From positions 1 to 64,000 of the forward strand of contig JAFSFB010000015.1 of NCBI GenBank assembly GCA_017435385.1: a stretch of 64,000 nucleotides of DNA. Direction: 5' to 3'. Made by a program: the position numbers and the translations under genes. The notes below the pieces were generated by a model, which had not been told where the DNA came from, ran no database searches, and saw only the letters and a list, made by a program, of their open reading frames with translations. Shown piece by piece: positions 44,359 to 52,758 of this stretch. This stretch comes from Clostridia bacterium. Lineage in GTDB: Bacteria > Bacillota > Clostridia > Oscillospirales > Acutalibacteraceae. Each line of letters opens with the position of its first letter. Within the stretch, counting starts at the first letter, position 1.

Positions 44359-44934
44359 ATGCCCGATAATGCAAAACTGAATTTGTCCGATGAGGAGCTT
44401 GCCCGTCTTGCCGCTGACGGCGATGACGAATCAATGGCGTTGCTGATTTCAAAAATCATGCCCGTTGCCAGAGCAAAGGCTGTCAAACACGGCAGTCCCC
44501 GTCTTTCATCGGATGACCTTGTTCAGGAGGGCATGCTCGGCTTTCTCGATGCCGTCAAAAGCTTCAGAAGCGAAAAAGGCGTTCCCTTCAAGGCGTACGC
44601 CGAAACCTGCATAAACAACCGCATCCTCTCGGCAGTCAGGGTTAATCTTAACCTCAAGAATGCCGCTCTGACAAATGCGGTTTCCATTGACGAGGAAAAA
44701 GACAAGCTTCTTCATGAAAACGGAGATCCTGCGGTTATCGTCGCAGGAAATGACGGCACCGAATATCTCAGAGAGATCATCGCATCCAGTCTTTCGGATT
44801 TTGAAAGACAGGTTGTTGAACTTCGCCTTCTCGATAAAAGCTATGCCGAAACAGCTGTTTTGCTCGGTTGCAGCGAAAAAGCGGTTGACAATGCCTTGCA
44901 GAGAATCCGAAAAAAAATCCGTTCAAAAATCTGA
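44359..44934 (+). CDS. Sigma-70 family RNA polymerase sigma factor (SigH-like)
   Basis: 191 residues from ATG at 44359 after AGAGG. Region 2 is DDLVQEGMLGFLDAVKSF with KGVPFKAYAETCINNRI, and region 4 is the C-terminal helix-turn-helix LLDKSYAETAVLLGCSEKAV. It lacks regions 1.1 and 3. Closest in style to Spo0H/SigH-like or other alternative factors; which genes it serves cannot be read here. Confidence 0.8.
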   Translation: MPDNAKLNLSDEELARLAADGDDESMALLISKIMPVARAKAVKHGSPRLSSDDLVQEGMLGFLDAVKSFRSEKGVPFKAYAETCINNRILSAVRVNLNLKNAALTNAVSIDEEKDKLLHENGDPAVIVAGNDGTEYLREIIASSLSDFERQVVELRLLDKSYAETAVLLGCSEKAVDNALQRIRKKIRSKI

Positions 44935-44958
44935 AATCTTCTTCGGAAGTTTCAATAT

Positions 44959-45022
44959 GCCCCCGTAGCTTAAAGCAGAGCGTTGTTAATCAAAGGTGGC
45001 GGTGCGATTCCGTCCAAGGGCG
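44959..45022 (+). tRNA. tRNA-like element, shortened and mismatched
   Basis: 64 nt with a D-arm (GCTT/GAGC), a normal T-arm (GGCGG, loop TGCGATT, CCGTC) and 5 of 7 acceptor pairs (GCCC with GGGC, mismatches at positions 5 and 6). The segment between the D and T arms is only 16 nt, too short for a full anticodon arm plus variable loop; TTGTTAA there resembles an Asn (GTT) loop but its stem does not form. No CCA is encoded. It may be a tRNA relic or a tRNA-like leader of the zinc-ribbon gene. Confidence 0.35.
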
Positions 45023-45050
45023 AAAAAATATTTCAAGCGAGGTTAAAATC

Positions 45051-45329
45051 ATGTACGAAGACAAAACTCTCATCTGTAAGGAATGCGGCAACGAATTCGT
45101 TTTCACAGCCGGCGAACAGGAATTCTATGCCGAAAAAGGCTTTGTAAACGAGCCCCAGCGTTGCAAGGCTTGCAGAGATGCACGCAAGAATGCAACTCGT
45201 GGCGAGCGTGAGTGGTTTGAAGCAACCTGCGATTCCTGCGGTGGAGTTGCAAAGGTTCCCTTTAAGCCGCGTGAGGACAGACCTGTTTACTGCAGCGAAT
45301 GCTTTGCAAAGAAGCAGGAAGAAGCATAA
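45051..45329 (+). CDS. Zinc-ribbon domain protein
   Basis: 92 residues with two Cys pairs in CKECGNEFVFTAGEQEFY and CKACRDAR, then CDSCGG and CSECF, the double zinc-ribbon of small Firmicutes proteins (zinc-ribbon plus CxxC-type). Function unknown; it has a good terminator and follows the tRNA-like element by 28 nt. Confidence 0.85.
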   Translation: MYEDKTLICKECGNEFVFTAGEQEFYAEKGFVNEPQRCKACRDARKNATRGEREWFEATCDSCGGVAKVPFKPREDRPVYCSECFAKKQEEA

Positions 45330-45354
45330 TCCCGAATTAAATTTATGCTGATAT

Positions 45355-45384
45355 AAAGGGTTGCCTTCGGGCAGCCCTTTTAAT
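45355..45384 (+). terminator. Terminator of the zinc-ribbon gene
   Basis: Perfect 11-bp stem 45355-45365 with 45370-45380, TTCG loop, TTAA tail. Confidence 0.9.
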
Positions 45385-45397
45385 CATTTATATGCAC

Positions 45398-45429
45398 AAA
45401 AAAGCCGATGCATTCAGCATCGGCTTTTT
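45398..45429 (-). terminator. Terminator of the LCP gene
   Basis: GCCGATGC (45404-45411) with GCATCGGC (45417-45424) and T/A arms on both sides. Works for the minus-strand gene ending at 45431. Confidence 0.9.
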
Positions 45430-45430
45430 A

Positions 45431-46834
45431 TCAGTAATAGCTGTATGATGTTTCGGACTCATAGTCCGTATATTCCTGCGTCCGAGAATCATTATCCTCA
45501 TCCTCGGTATATTCCTCGGTTTCGGTAGGCTCTCTGTCCGGTCTGAAGATATCTCCGATGTTATAAGACGGAATCTCTATCTTTGGAATCGTCACATCGG
45601 GAATATAATTGAAAATGTTCCTCGTTGTTTCCTCTTCGTCATCGGAATCATAGGCTTTCCTTGTTCCGAGAGCAAGGTCGATAGCCGAAACATGGGTTTC
45701 CTCATCAATGACGATATTTGTCTGGTCATAAAGCGAAAGCTGGAGCTCCCTCGCCGCCCTGACATAGTCAACTATCCAGACATCGAGATTTCCCGTATAG
45801 GTTCTGTAGCCCGTGAAGCCCATTCTCGTTTCCTCCGAAGGAGCAACCTGACTGACTATCTCAAAATTAAGCCAGCCTTCGGTTATTGCCTTCGTTCCGA
45901 GAGAAAGTATCTCGCTCTCCGTATAGTTTGTCGTGACATACGGCAGGAACTTATCAATCGCATTGTTGAGGTCGGAGAGTGTTGAGGATCTGACACTTGT
46001 TATGAGAGAAGATATCAGCCTTCTCTGCCGCTCCGTTCTCTCGGGCTCGCCGTCAAGCTTTCTGATTCTCGCAAAAACGAGAGCATGCTCACCGTCAAGC
46101 GTGACATTCGGTCCGCTTTCAAAGCCTTTCATTTTGGTGGTTCGGTTCATGAAATTGGCTTCCGCATCCGTAACCATAACGCTCACGCCGCCAAGCTCAT
46201 CAACTGCATCAATAAAAGAACGGTAATTGATCGACACGAAATGATCGATCTTGATTTTATAGTTATTTGAAAGGACCTCCATCAGCTTTGCCGCACCGCC
46301 CCACGAATATGAGTGGTTTGTCTTGTCATAGCGGTCTTGTCCGGCAATATTCATATAGGTATATGAATCTCTGAGGAATGAGGTCAGAATTATTTTTTTG
46401 GTTTTCTTGTTAACAGTTAAAAGGATAGTCGAATCTGAGCGGTGGGAGCCGTCCTCGTCATCCTCTCCGATAAGCAGAATATTAACGACATTCTTGCTGT
46501 AAAGCTGATCTCCGCCGTTGGTTGCCCAGCCCTTCACAAGCTCTTTTACCGATTCGGCATTCTCAACATCGCTGATCTGCTTGAAGTTCAGATTTTCCTC
46601 TTCATAATAGAAGGTTGCGTCGGGATTTCCGCCATATCCGTCGCTGTATCTCATCTTGCTGAACTTCGACCTTATCAGGATAGCGAGTGCACCCGAAACG
46701 ACAAGAACGATGCAAAGGATAAAGCAAAGCACTGCAATCAGAGTTTCCTTTGTGCCGCTTTTCTTTTTTCGCTTAGGCTTACTGCTGCTGTAGATATCCT
46801 CATAGCCGTCTGATTTTTTTGGCTTTTTGTTCAA
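45431..46834 (-). CDS. LytR-CpsA-Psr (LCP) family cell-wall ligase
   Basis: About 467 residues. A cytoplasmic basic start, one helix (LIAVLCFILCIVLVVSG), then the LCP domain: LLIGEDDEDGSHRSDST, LRDSYTYM and FARIRKLDGEPERTERQRRLI. The C-terminus is an acidic, Thr- and Tyr-rich tail (TETEEYTEDEDND). LCP enzymes attach wall teichoic acids or capsule to peptidoglycan. Start chosen at TTG 46834, six bases after GGGTGG; GTG at 46843 is too close. Confidence 0.9.
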   Translation of the reverse strand: MNKKPKKSDGYEDIYSSSKPKRKKKSGTKETLIAVLCFILCIVLVVSGALAILIRSKFSKMRYSDGYGGNPDATFYYEEENLNFKQISDVENAESVKELVKGWATNGGDQLYSKNVVNILLIGEDDEDGSHRSDSTILLTVNKKTKKIILTSFLRDSYTYMNIAGQDRYDKTNHSYSWGGAAKLMEVLSNNYKIKIDHFVSINYRSFIDAVDELGGVSVMVTDAEANFMNRTTKMKGFESGPNVTLDGEHALVFARIRKLDGEPERTERQRRLISSLITSVRSSTLSDLNNAIDKFLPYVTTNYTESEILSLGTKAITEGWLNFEIVSQVAPSEETRMGFTGYRTYTGNLDVWIVDYVRAARELQLSLYDQTNIVIDEETHVSAIDLALGTRKAYDSDDEEETTRNIFNYIPDVTIPKIEIPSYNIGDIFRPDREPTETEEYTEDEDNDSRTQEYTDYESETSYSYY

Positions 46835-46949
46835 AAGTACCACCCGTTAACAGATAAATTCTATGACTGTAAATTTTTCGCTAAAAATCATTATATCACA
46901 AAATATTCCAAAATTTAACATATATTGAAAATTTTGTATTAACATTTTG

Positions 46950-48023
46950 TTAACCGACTGAATTCTCCTTGAGATAAGCCGTGCTGACCCAACCGACATG
47001 CCCGTTATAGCTCGTCTTTGCCCAGCCTTCAACAGACTCGGTAACGGTAAGAACCGTCTGATTGGGAATCTCAATGAGAATATCGCTTCCCGTCGAGGTT
47101 TCGGAGCGGAGATTCAGACCGCCGCCGTTTTTTGTTGTGACAACATATTCGCCTGCAGGAATCGGCTCGGCAAGCTGAATGACGGGCTTGAGCTCACAGT
47201 TGAAATAGACCTCTCCGCTTTCAAGAGGCACGCAATAAGCCTTATACATTTCGCTGACGGTGACAAGCTTATAGCCCTCTTTCACAAGCTTGGGAATCAG
47301 AATTTCGCTGAGATCTGCCGTGAAATCATATATGTCATGCATCAGAATAATATCTCCGCTTTTGACATTTGACATTACATGATCAACAATATCGTCCATT
47401 TCCTTTTGACGCTGAGCCTCGCTTCGGGGCTTGCTTGAAACATCCTTGTGACGCCAATCGTTCGTGTCGATCGACCACTGGATGAGAGGCATGCCGACTT
47501 TGTCTGTAACACCCTTATATTTTCCGCCGGGTGCACGGAGAAGCTCGACCTCAACGCCGAATTTTTCCTCGATCTCATCGTTGACCCTGCTTATCTGACT
47601 GCTTCGCTCGGAAGCGCTGATTTCATTGAGATACTTATGGCTGTAAGTATGGTTTGCGATTTCACAGCCCATGTCAACGGCTCGCCGAATCGAATCGGCA
47701 CCGCTGTCGATTCTGTTGCCTACAATAAAAAATGTTGCAACGGAATTGTTGTTTTTCAGAGCATTGAGAATTCTGTTTGTCGTTGACGGGTTGGGACCGT
47801 CGTCATAGGTCAAAGCAATCAGCTTTTCGCTTGACGGCTTGGGCTGAGTTGTGGGCTCGGGTAAAGTATTCTCCTCCTGACCGCCGACATCAATAACCTC
47901 TCCCGCCTCATTCGTTGAGGTTTCAGGCTCCTCGGGCTTGCTGCCGGGCTTGCACGAAGAAAAAACAAAAAGTGCGCAGAGCATAAGCGCAACAACAGCC
48001 AAAAAAAGCTTTTTCTTTTTCAT
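46950..48023 (-). CDS. Lipoprotein polysaccharide deacetylase with SH3b domain
   Basis: 357 residues. Lipobox VFSSCKP; Thr/Glu linker; NodB deacetylase domain with ALTYDDGPNPSTTNRIL, NHTYSHKYLNE (metal Asp/His) and LMHDIYDF; then a C-terminal bacterial SH3 (GGGLNLRSETSTG, WAKTSYNGHVGWVSTAYL) that binds cell wall. It probably removes acetyl groups from peptidoglycan or another wall polymer. Confidence 0.92.
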   Translation of the reverse strand: MKKKKLFLAVVALMLCALFVFSSCKPGSKPEEPETSTNEAGEVIDVGGQEENTLPEPTTQPKPSSEKLIALTYDDGPNPSTTNRILNALKNNNSVATFFIVGNRIDSGADSIRRAVDMGCEIANHTYSHKYLNEISASERSSQISRVNDEIEEKFGVEVELLRAPGGKYKGVTDKVGMPLIQWSIDTNDWRHKDVSSKPRSEAQRQKEMDDIVDHVMSNVKSGDIILMHDIYDFTADLSEILIPKLVKEGYKLVTVSEMYKAYCVPLESGEVYFNCELKPVIQLAEPIPAGEYVVTTKNGGGLNLRSETSTGSDILIEIPNQTVLTVTESVEGWAKTSYNGHVGWVSTAYLKENSVG

Positions 48024-48131
48024 CGGTTTATCCCCCTTAAAATATAATAACCTGACAAATATATTATATAACTTTTATACGGTTCGTTTTTTTCAATATC
48101 GCAATTAGCAAAAAAATGAAAAGGTCTTATG

Positions 48132-48163
48132 AAAAAAGCGGAGCATCCGAAAGGATACTCCGC
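48132..48163 (-). terminator. Terminator of the Thr-rich anchored protein
   Basis: Stem 48138-48148 with 48153-48163 (GAAA loop, one mismatch); T-run of six on the minus strand. Rest of the 48024-48229 gap shows nothing else. Confidence 0.85.
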
Positions 48164-48229
48164 CGAACTATTCAATTAAATTCTTGCGCTAATTTAATCA
48201 AATAAGCGTTAGCAAAGCTAAAACTTAAA

Positions 48230-48853
48230 TTAGTTCTTCTTTGTGCAAACGAAAGCAGCTGCAGCAGCTACTGAAACAGCAGCGAAAACAGCGATGCCTA
48301 CGGGAGCAGAACCTGTGTCAGCGGGCTGTTCAACATCTGTTGTGAATACATCAGGTGTGTACCAGCTGAGGATCTTCTCCTTGAGAGCATTGATGAGGTC
48401 TGTGATGCCGGGAAGCTCAACGCCTTCGAAAAGACCTTCGAGTTCAGCGATAAGACCGTCAACCTTGCCGTTTGTTGTGCCCTTAACAAGACCATCGAGG
48501 AATTCAACAATCTTGATAACAACGTTTTCAACATCAGCCCACTGAGTCATGCCAGCCTTAGCAAGCTCAACGATTGCGTCAAGAACGTCCTTAACTGTGA
48601 GGTTGATGTAATCCTTCTCAGTTGCAGCTTCTGTGGGGCAAACATGGTCAGCAATCTTCTCATCAGCAGCGAGAACTGAACCGCAAAGACCGCACTTAGC
48701 GTTCTGGGGAGCAGCTTCGTTGATGATTGTGTCGCCTGCAGCGTTTGTAGCAGCTTCTGTTGTTGCAGCATCAGTTGTTGTTTCTGCGAAAGCCATAGCT
48801 GAGCAAGAGAGAGCCATTACAAGAGCAAGAGCAATTGCAAGTACTTTTTTCAT
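48230..48853 (-). CDS. Secreted, probably wall-anchored protein with zinc-knuckle-like motif
   Basis: 207 residues with a signal peptide (VLAIALALVMALSCSAMAFA), a Thr/Ala linker, CGLCGSVLAADEKIADHVC (possible metal site C-x2-C-x12-H-x-C), a helical middle (DAIVELAKAGMTQWADVENV) and a C-terminal PADTGSAPVG, then a hydrophobic helix and KKN, like a sortase signal of the clostridial type. Codons are strongly biased and the promoter is near-consensus, so it is probably abundant. Function unknown. Confidence 0.75.
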   Translation of the reverse strand: MKKVLAIALALVMALSCSAMAFAETTTDAATTEAATNAAGDTIINEAAPQNAKCGLCGSVLAADEKIADHVCPTEAATEKDYINLTVKDVLDAIVELAKAGMTQWADVENVVIKIVEFLDGLVKGTTNGKVDGLIAELEGLFEGVELPGITDLINALKEKILSWYTPDVFTTDVEQPADTGSAPVGIAVFAAVSVAAAAAFVCTKKN

Positions 48854-48903
48854 TTCGAACCATTCCTTTCATTTTTTATTGCAAGAGCAACAATTGTTAT
48901 CTT

Positions 48904-48932
48904 ATATTACCACATTCCTGCCTTTATGTCAA
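48904..48932 (-). promoter_or_regulatory. Promoter of the abundant secreted protein
   Basis: Minus strand TTGACA (48932-48927), 17 nt, TAATAT (48909-48904). Confidence 0.8.
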
Positions 48933-49029
48933 TAACTTTTCCTATAAAAATGAACAGTCATAATACAAGAAATGTATAAATTATTAACATAAAGACATCA
49001 TGCGGATTATAAGTTATGTAATTTTCGGC

Positions 49030-50073
49030 TTATTTGAAGCAGTCGTGATAGATGGTTGACCAAAGGAACCAAACATCTGCACCGCTCTGATAGTAGGAGT
49101 CGTCAACAAGCTGATTGGAAGCGTTGCCTGCGGCTCTTACGAAGCCTGTCTTTCTGAGTTCCTCAACGAAGAGGTTAGCCATTTCAGCACTCTTGAAGGT
49201 GATTCTGCCCTTCATCTTGAGCTCTGTTCTGGGCCATGTATACTTTGTAAGCTGACCTTTAACGAAGCCTGTGGGCCACCAATATTTTGCATAAGGTCTT
49301 GAGAATACCTTCTTATAGTGACCGTTGTTGCCTTCTGCCCAGTAGCAGTCCATTGACATATAGAGCCAGTCTTCTTTATCTGCGCAGTTATAATGGTTGA
49401 TATCGGTAACAGCACCGCTGTTGACGCCTTCGTCGGTTGTGTAAAGACCGATTTCAGCACCGACAAGAAGCCAGCCGTACTGACCCTTCCAGAGCTGAAC
49501 CATCCAGTCCTTGCCGCCATAGTTGAAACGGATACGGACCTGATCGATGAACATAGCGGTCAGAGGAGCCATGTTGTCATAAACCTCGTTATAGCCTGCG
49601 TTCATCTGCCAGCAATCCTTATCATCGGTATAGTAATAGCCGTCATTGCTGTATCTGTAGCCGAGAACCTGCTTGCCGTCCTCGTCGATAAGGTCCTTGA
49701 CATTAAGTCCGGATTCCGTGTCCTTATAGTTGGGTTTTGCTGTGTCGGAACCGGCACCTGCATTGTCGTTCTTGTCGGGCTTCTTTGTGGGTGCAGGCTT
49801 GTTTGAAGTGGGCTTGTTGTTGGGGTTGACTGCGTTCTGAGTTGCATCAAGAAGAGATTCTGCAACCGAGGGGAGAGAAGTGTCAACAGAGGGAGCCTCA
49901 AAATTATAGCTCGGGGCATCTGTTGCGGTGGGACGCTCATAATTGGTCGTGGGCTGAGTTGCATCTTCCTTGTTCATAAATCCGGGAAGGATGAGCGCAG
50001 CTGCGGTTGCGGCAACAATAACGACTATCACGCTGACTGCGATAATGATAATCTTCTGTGTTGACTTGTTCAT
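49030..50073 (-). CDS. DUF4474-domain membrane-anchored protein (copy 2)
   Basis: 347 residues. N-terminal helix (IIIIAVSVIVVIVAATAA), a Thr/Pro/Asn linker (about 35-105), and a C-terminal DUF4474 domain: DKDCWQMNAGYNEVYDN, DQVRIRFNYGGKDWMVQLWK, GQYGWLLVGAEIGLY, and HYNCADKEDW. The domain is often found in Clostridia and its task is unknown; it looks like an extracellular ligand-binding or enzyme fold. Tandem copy of the next gene, 57 nt apart. Confidence 0.85.
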   Translation of the reverse strand: MNKSTQKIIIIAVSVIVVIVAATAAALILPGFMNKEDATQPTTNYERPTATDAPSYNFEAPSVDTSLPSVAESLLDATQNAVNPNNKPTSNKPAPTKKPDKNDNAGAGSDTAKPNYKDTESGLNVKDLIDEDGKQVLGYRYSNDGYYYTDDKDCWQMNAGYNEVYDNMAPLTAMFIDQVRIRFNYGGKDWMVQLWKGQYGWLLVGAEIGLYTTDEGVNSGAVTDINHYNCADKEDWLYMSMDCYWAEGNNGHYKKVFSRPYAKYWWPTGFVKGQLTKYTWPRTELKMKGRITFKSAEMANLFVEELRKTGFVRAAGNASNQLVDDSYYQSGADVWFLWSTIYHDCFK

Positions 50074-50130
50074 CGCTTTTACCTCTTTTCTTTATATTGA
50101 TAACTAATTAAATAAATCCTTGCTTTTGCG

Positions 50131-51159
50131 TTATCTGACATCCTGCCAGATAAAAATTACATCTTCACCGTAGATCTTATATGTATCTTTAACGGTAGGA
50201 TCAAACTGTGAAACGCTCGAGAAGCCTTTCTGATCAAGAGATTCAGCAAAAGCCTGCGACATTTCTTCATCCTTGAAGGTTATTCTGCAAAGAACTCTGA
50301 GGGGATCGGAATCTCTCTTGTTTTCGAGCTGACCGAAAACAAAGCCCGTAGGCCACCAATGAAGAGCATATGCTCTCGTAAGCTGAGGCAGATAGTTTCC
50401 GTTTCCTGCTTCGTCCCAGAGGATCGTCATTTCCATATTAAGCCATTCCTCATAGGGAGCACAGTTATAATGTCCGATTGTGCTGACGGTTCCCTTGGGT
50501 CTGGTATAAAGACCTACCTCACCGCCGACGGTTCCCATTTCACCCGAAATATACTGACCCTTCCAGATCTGAACCATATATTCCTTATTGTTATACTCAA
50601 AATGCATTCTGGCTGTATCGATGCTGAAGTCGATAAGCTGGGCGCCCCAGTCATAAAGCCTGTTATAACCGAAGTTTGCCTGAACGCAGTTGGGATCCGT
50701 GTCGTCGTTATATATGTATTCCTTTGTGCCGTAGACCTTATAGCCCAAGCTGTTGAGTCCCGAGAAGGACATATCCTTGGGCAGTTTTCCGCCCGTATTT
50801 GACGGAGGCGGAATCACAGCCGAGCCGTGAGACATATTTTCTTCGTCAAGCTGAGGAATCGTTACTCCTTCTTCCTTGTCAACAACCACGGGAGGCATTG
50901 ACGGAGCTTCTGTGGGAGCGGGAGCAGTCTGAGTAACGGGAGCCGTTGTTGCCTCGGGCAGAGTCGTGGTAACGAAGAAATCCGTTATAACCTCCTGCGT
51001 TTTATCCGTTACTTCATCAATAATCTGAGAAGTTGTCGATTCTTCCGTTTTGATAAGACCTGAGCTGTTTGCTCTCAGAATGAGCGCACACACAACTGCG
51101 ACAAGAACAACTGCAAGAGAGCAGATCGCAATAACGATGGCATTCTGATTTTTCTTCAT
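50131..51159 (-). CDS. DUF4474-domain membrane-anchored protein (copy 1)
   Basis: 342 residues, same plan as the neighbour: helix (AIVIAICSLAVVLVAVVCAL), Thr/Ala/Pro linker, and DUF4474 domain (DPNCVQANFGYNRLYDWGA, ARMHFEYNNKEYMVQIWKGQY, GGEVGLYTRPKGT, HYNCAPYEEWLNM). About 40 percent alike by eye over the domain. ATG at 51159 follows AAGGAGG. Together they suggest duplication of an envelope function. Confidence 0.85.
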   Translation of the reverse strand: MKKNQNAIVIAICSLAVVLVAVVCALILRANSSGLIKTEESTTSQIIDEVTDKTQEVITDFFVTTTLPEATTAPVTQTAPAPTEAPSMPPVVVDKEEGVTIPQLDEENMSHGSAVIPPPSNTGGKLPKDMSFSGLNSLGYKVYGTKEYIYNDDTDPNCVQANFGYNRLYDWGAQLIDFSIDTARMHFEYNNKEYMVQIWKGQYISGEMGTVGGEVGLYTRPKGTVSTIGHYNCAPYEEWLNMEMTILWDEAGNGNYLPQLTRAYALHWWPTGFVFGQLENKRDSDPLRVLCRITFKDEEMSQAFAESLDQKGFSSVSQFDPTVKDTYKIYGEDVIFIWQDVR

Positions 51160-51261
51160 TCAACTTCCTCCTTCATACCTTTTCTCTTTCTCAATATAAA
51201 AATCTGAGGGCTTCCCCTTTTTTATTCGCAAAAAACGGAGATATCTCTCACACAATTTGCA

Positions 51262-51322
51262 TTTCATTTTTAATATTTCATTGCGTAGCAATTTCACTTA
51301 TTCCGAAGGAATAAATTTCATT
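51262..51322. repeat. ATTTCA-spaced short palindromes
   Basis: ATTGC-GTA-GCAAT (51280-51292) and TTATTCC-GAA-GGAATAA (51298-51314) are separated and flanked by ATTTCA units, right after the ssrA terminator. Such strings of palindromes spaced by TTTCA occur near RNA genes in some Clostridia; copies elsewhere in the window were not found. Confidence 0.5.
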
Positions 51323-51351
51323 GTCAAACCTTGCGCTGAGCAAGGTTTGAC
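51323..51351 (-). terminator. Terminator of ssrA
   Basis: A perfect 12-bp stem (51323-51334 with 51340-51351) that starts directly after the CCA end of tmRNA. It lacks a T-run, so it may act by exonuclease block or processing. Confidence 0.7.
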
Positions 51352-51700
51352 TGGTGGAGATGGCGGTAATCGAAACCGCGTCCGAAAAATCTCTGCAGGG
51401 ACTTTCTACGAGTGTATCCAGTCTTTTAGAATTCCCTCCCGCAAGCGCCGAATGGCAGGCTCATGCGTTCGGTAGACAGATTATTCATGACGGGCTATCC
51501 GCCGTTACCCGTTCACGTTCACTGCTGATCGACGCCTCTTATGCGGCCGCAGTCCTCCGCACAGAGACGGCTGCTTAGTTAAGCAGCGAGAGCAACTTTA
51601 TTGTTGTCGTTTAATTTTGAAAATTGCGGATTTTATAGCGGTCCCGCACCGCTACTCGCTTATCCGGGCTCGGATTCCCCGTCGAAATCCTTTCATCCCC
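51352..51700 (-). ncRNA. ssrA: tmRNA
   Basis: 349 nt on the minus strand. The 5' end GGGGATGAAAGGATTTCGAC pairs with the 3' end CATCTCCACCA to form the tRNA-like acceptor, and GGTTTCGATTACC makes the T-arm. The tag reads through AAC GAC AAC AAT AAA GTT GCT CTC GCT GCT TAA: ...NDNNKVALAA, a good ClpXP-type tag; the resume codon was not fixed by me. It is co-directional with smpB upstream (9 nt). Confidence 0.95.
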
Positions 51701-51708
51701 GTATATAT

Positions 51709-52167
51709 TCATCGACGCAAGCTACGCTCAATATCTCTCTGAGCGTCCTTCTTTGCGGCGACTTCACGCTTGTCATAGAGCTTTTTACCCTTACAGAGTC
51801 CGATTTCAACCTTTGCCCTGCCTTTTTTGAAATAAACGCTCAGCGGAACTATCGCAAGTCCCTCTTGCTTTACCTGAGCATAAAATCTTCTGATCTCACG
51901 CTTGTGGAGAAGCAGACGCTTCGTTCTCAGAGGATCACGGTTAAAAATGTTTCCCTGCTCATAGGGACTGATGTGCATACCGTTGACAAACATCTCGCCG
52001 TCCTTGACAAAGCACCACGAGTCCTTCAGATTGATCTTGCCCTGACGGATCGACTTGACCTCCGTGCCGAAAAGCTCAAGACCTGCTTCAAGCTTTTCAA
52101 GGACAAAATAATCATGGTATGCCTTTTTGTTCTGGGCAACAATCCTGATGCCGCTGTCTTTTTCCAT
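51709..52167 (-). CDS. smpB: SsrA-binding protein SmpB
   Basis: 152 residues from ATG at 52167 after AGAGGT. GLELFGTEVKSIRQGKINLKDS, NRDPLRTKRLLLHKREI and the basic tail are typical. Binds tmRNA; adjacency to ssrA is a common Firmicutes layout. Confidence 0.97.
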   Translation of the reverse strand: MEKDSGIRIVAQNKKAYHDYFVLEKLEAGLELFGTEVKSIRQGKINLKDSWCFVKDGEMFVNGMHISPYEQGNIFNRDPLRTKRLLLHKREIRRFYAQVKQEGLAIVPLSVYFKKGRAKVEIGLCKGKKLYDKREVAAKKDAQRDIERSLRR

Positions 52168-52199
52168 AAGTGTACCTCTTATCGCCACACTCGGGGGCG

Positions 52200-52229
52200 A
52201 TTATAACATACATTAAATAAGTGTGTCAA
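52200..52229 (-). promoter_or_regulatory. Promoter of the smpB-ssrA unit
   Basis: Minus strand TTGACA (52229-52224), 18 nt, TATAAT (52205-52200). Confidence 0.8.
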
Positions 52230-52338
52230 TATTAAATAATTGTTGCATCGGAAATCAAATTTTATTGTTTTGTGCAAATTTTACAACTAAACAGCTTATA
52301 TTATCCGAAAACAAAACCGCTTTTATACCCGATATCCG

Positions 52339-52758
52339 TCAACGGCTGCCGTAAGTTCTCTTTTTTGCATAAAAATCTTTTTTCTGCTTTTTTTCCGCAG
52401 CTTCTCTCTTTGCCGCTGCCGCTCTTTTTGCCTTGACTCTCGAAAGGGGCTTTCCTTTTTTGGCGGGCTTTTTCTTCGTTTCCTTGCCGAGGTCAGGGTT
52501 TTCCTTATAGAAAACGATGCTTCCGCCGATAACCTGAATAACCTCGCTGCCCGTTGCGGCGGCAAGCTTATCGGCAAACTCTCTGGGCGTTTCGGGTGCG
52601 CTCTCAAGAAGAACCTTTATCTTGATAAGCTCTCTTTTGCGAAGAGCATCCGACACCTGAGCAACAAGAGCATCGGAAATTCCGCCCTTTCCTATCTGAA
52701 AAAGAGGCTCGAGAGAATTCGCCTGCGCTCTGAACGCAGCTCTTTCCTTACCTGTCAT
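52339..52758 (-). CDS. yhbY: YhbY/CRS1-YhbY RNA-binding protein
   Basis: 139 residues: the YhbY core (EPLFQIGKGGISDALVAQVSDAL, ELIKIKV) with an Arg/Lys-rich C-terminus (about 95-139) longer than usual. It binds 50S precursor rRNA. It overlaps the rdgB end by 4 nt. Confidence 0.92.
   Translation of the reverse strand: MTGKERAAFRAQANSLEPLFQIGKGGISDALVAQVSDALRKRELIKIKVLLESAPETPREFADKLAAATGSEVIQVIGGSIVFYKENPDLGKETKKKPAKKGKPLSRVKAKRAAAAKREAAEKKQKKDFYAKKRTYGSR

Noticed and set aside
44959..45022. Ordinary tRNA-Asn
   Set aside because: The middle arm is too short and the anticodon stem cannot pair, although TTGTTAA resembles an Asn loop.
51262..51351. CRISPR array
   Set aside because: The units are short palindromes with different sequences and 6-base separators; there are no constant repeats or spacers.
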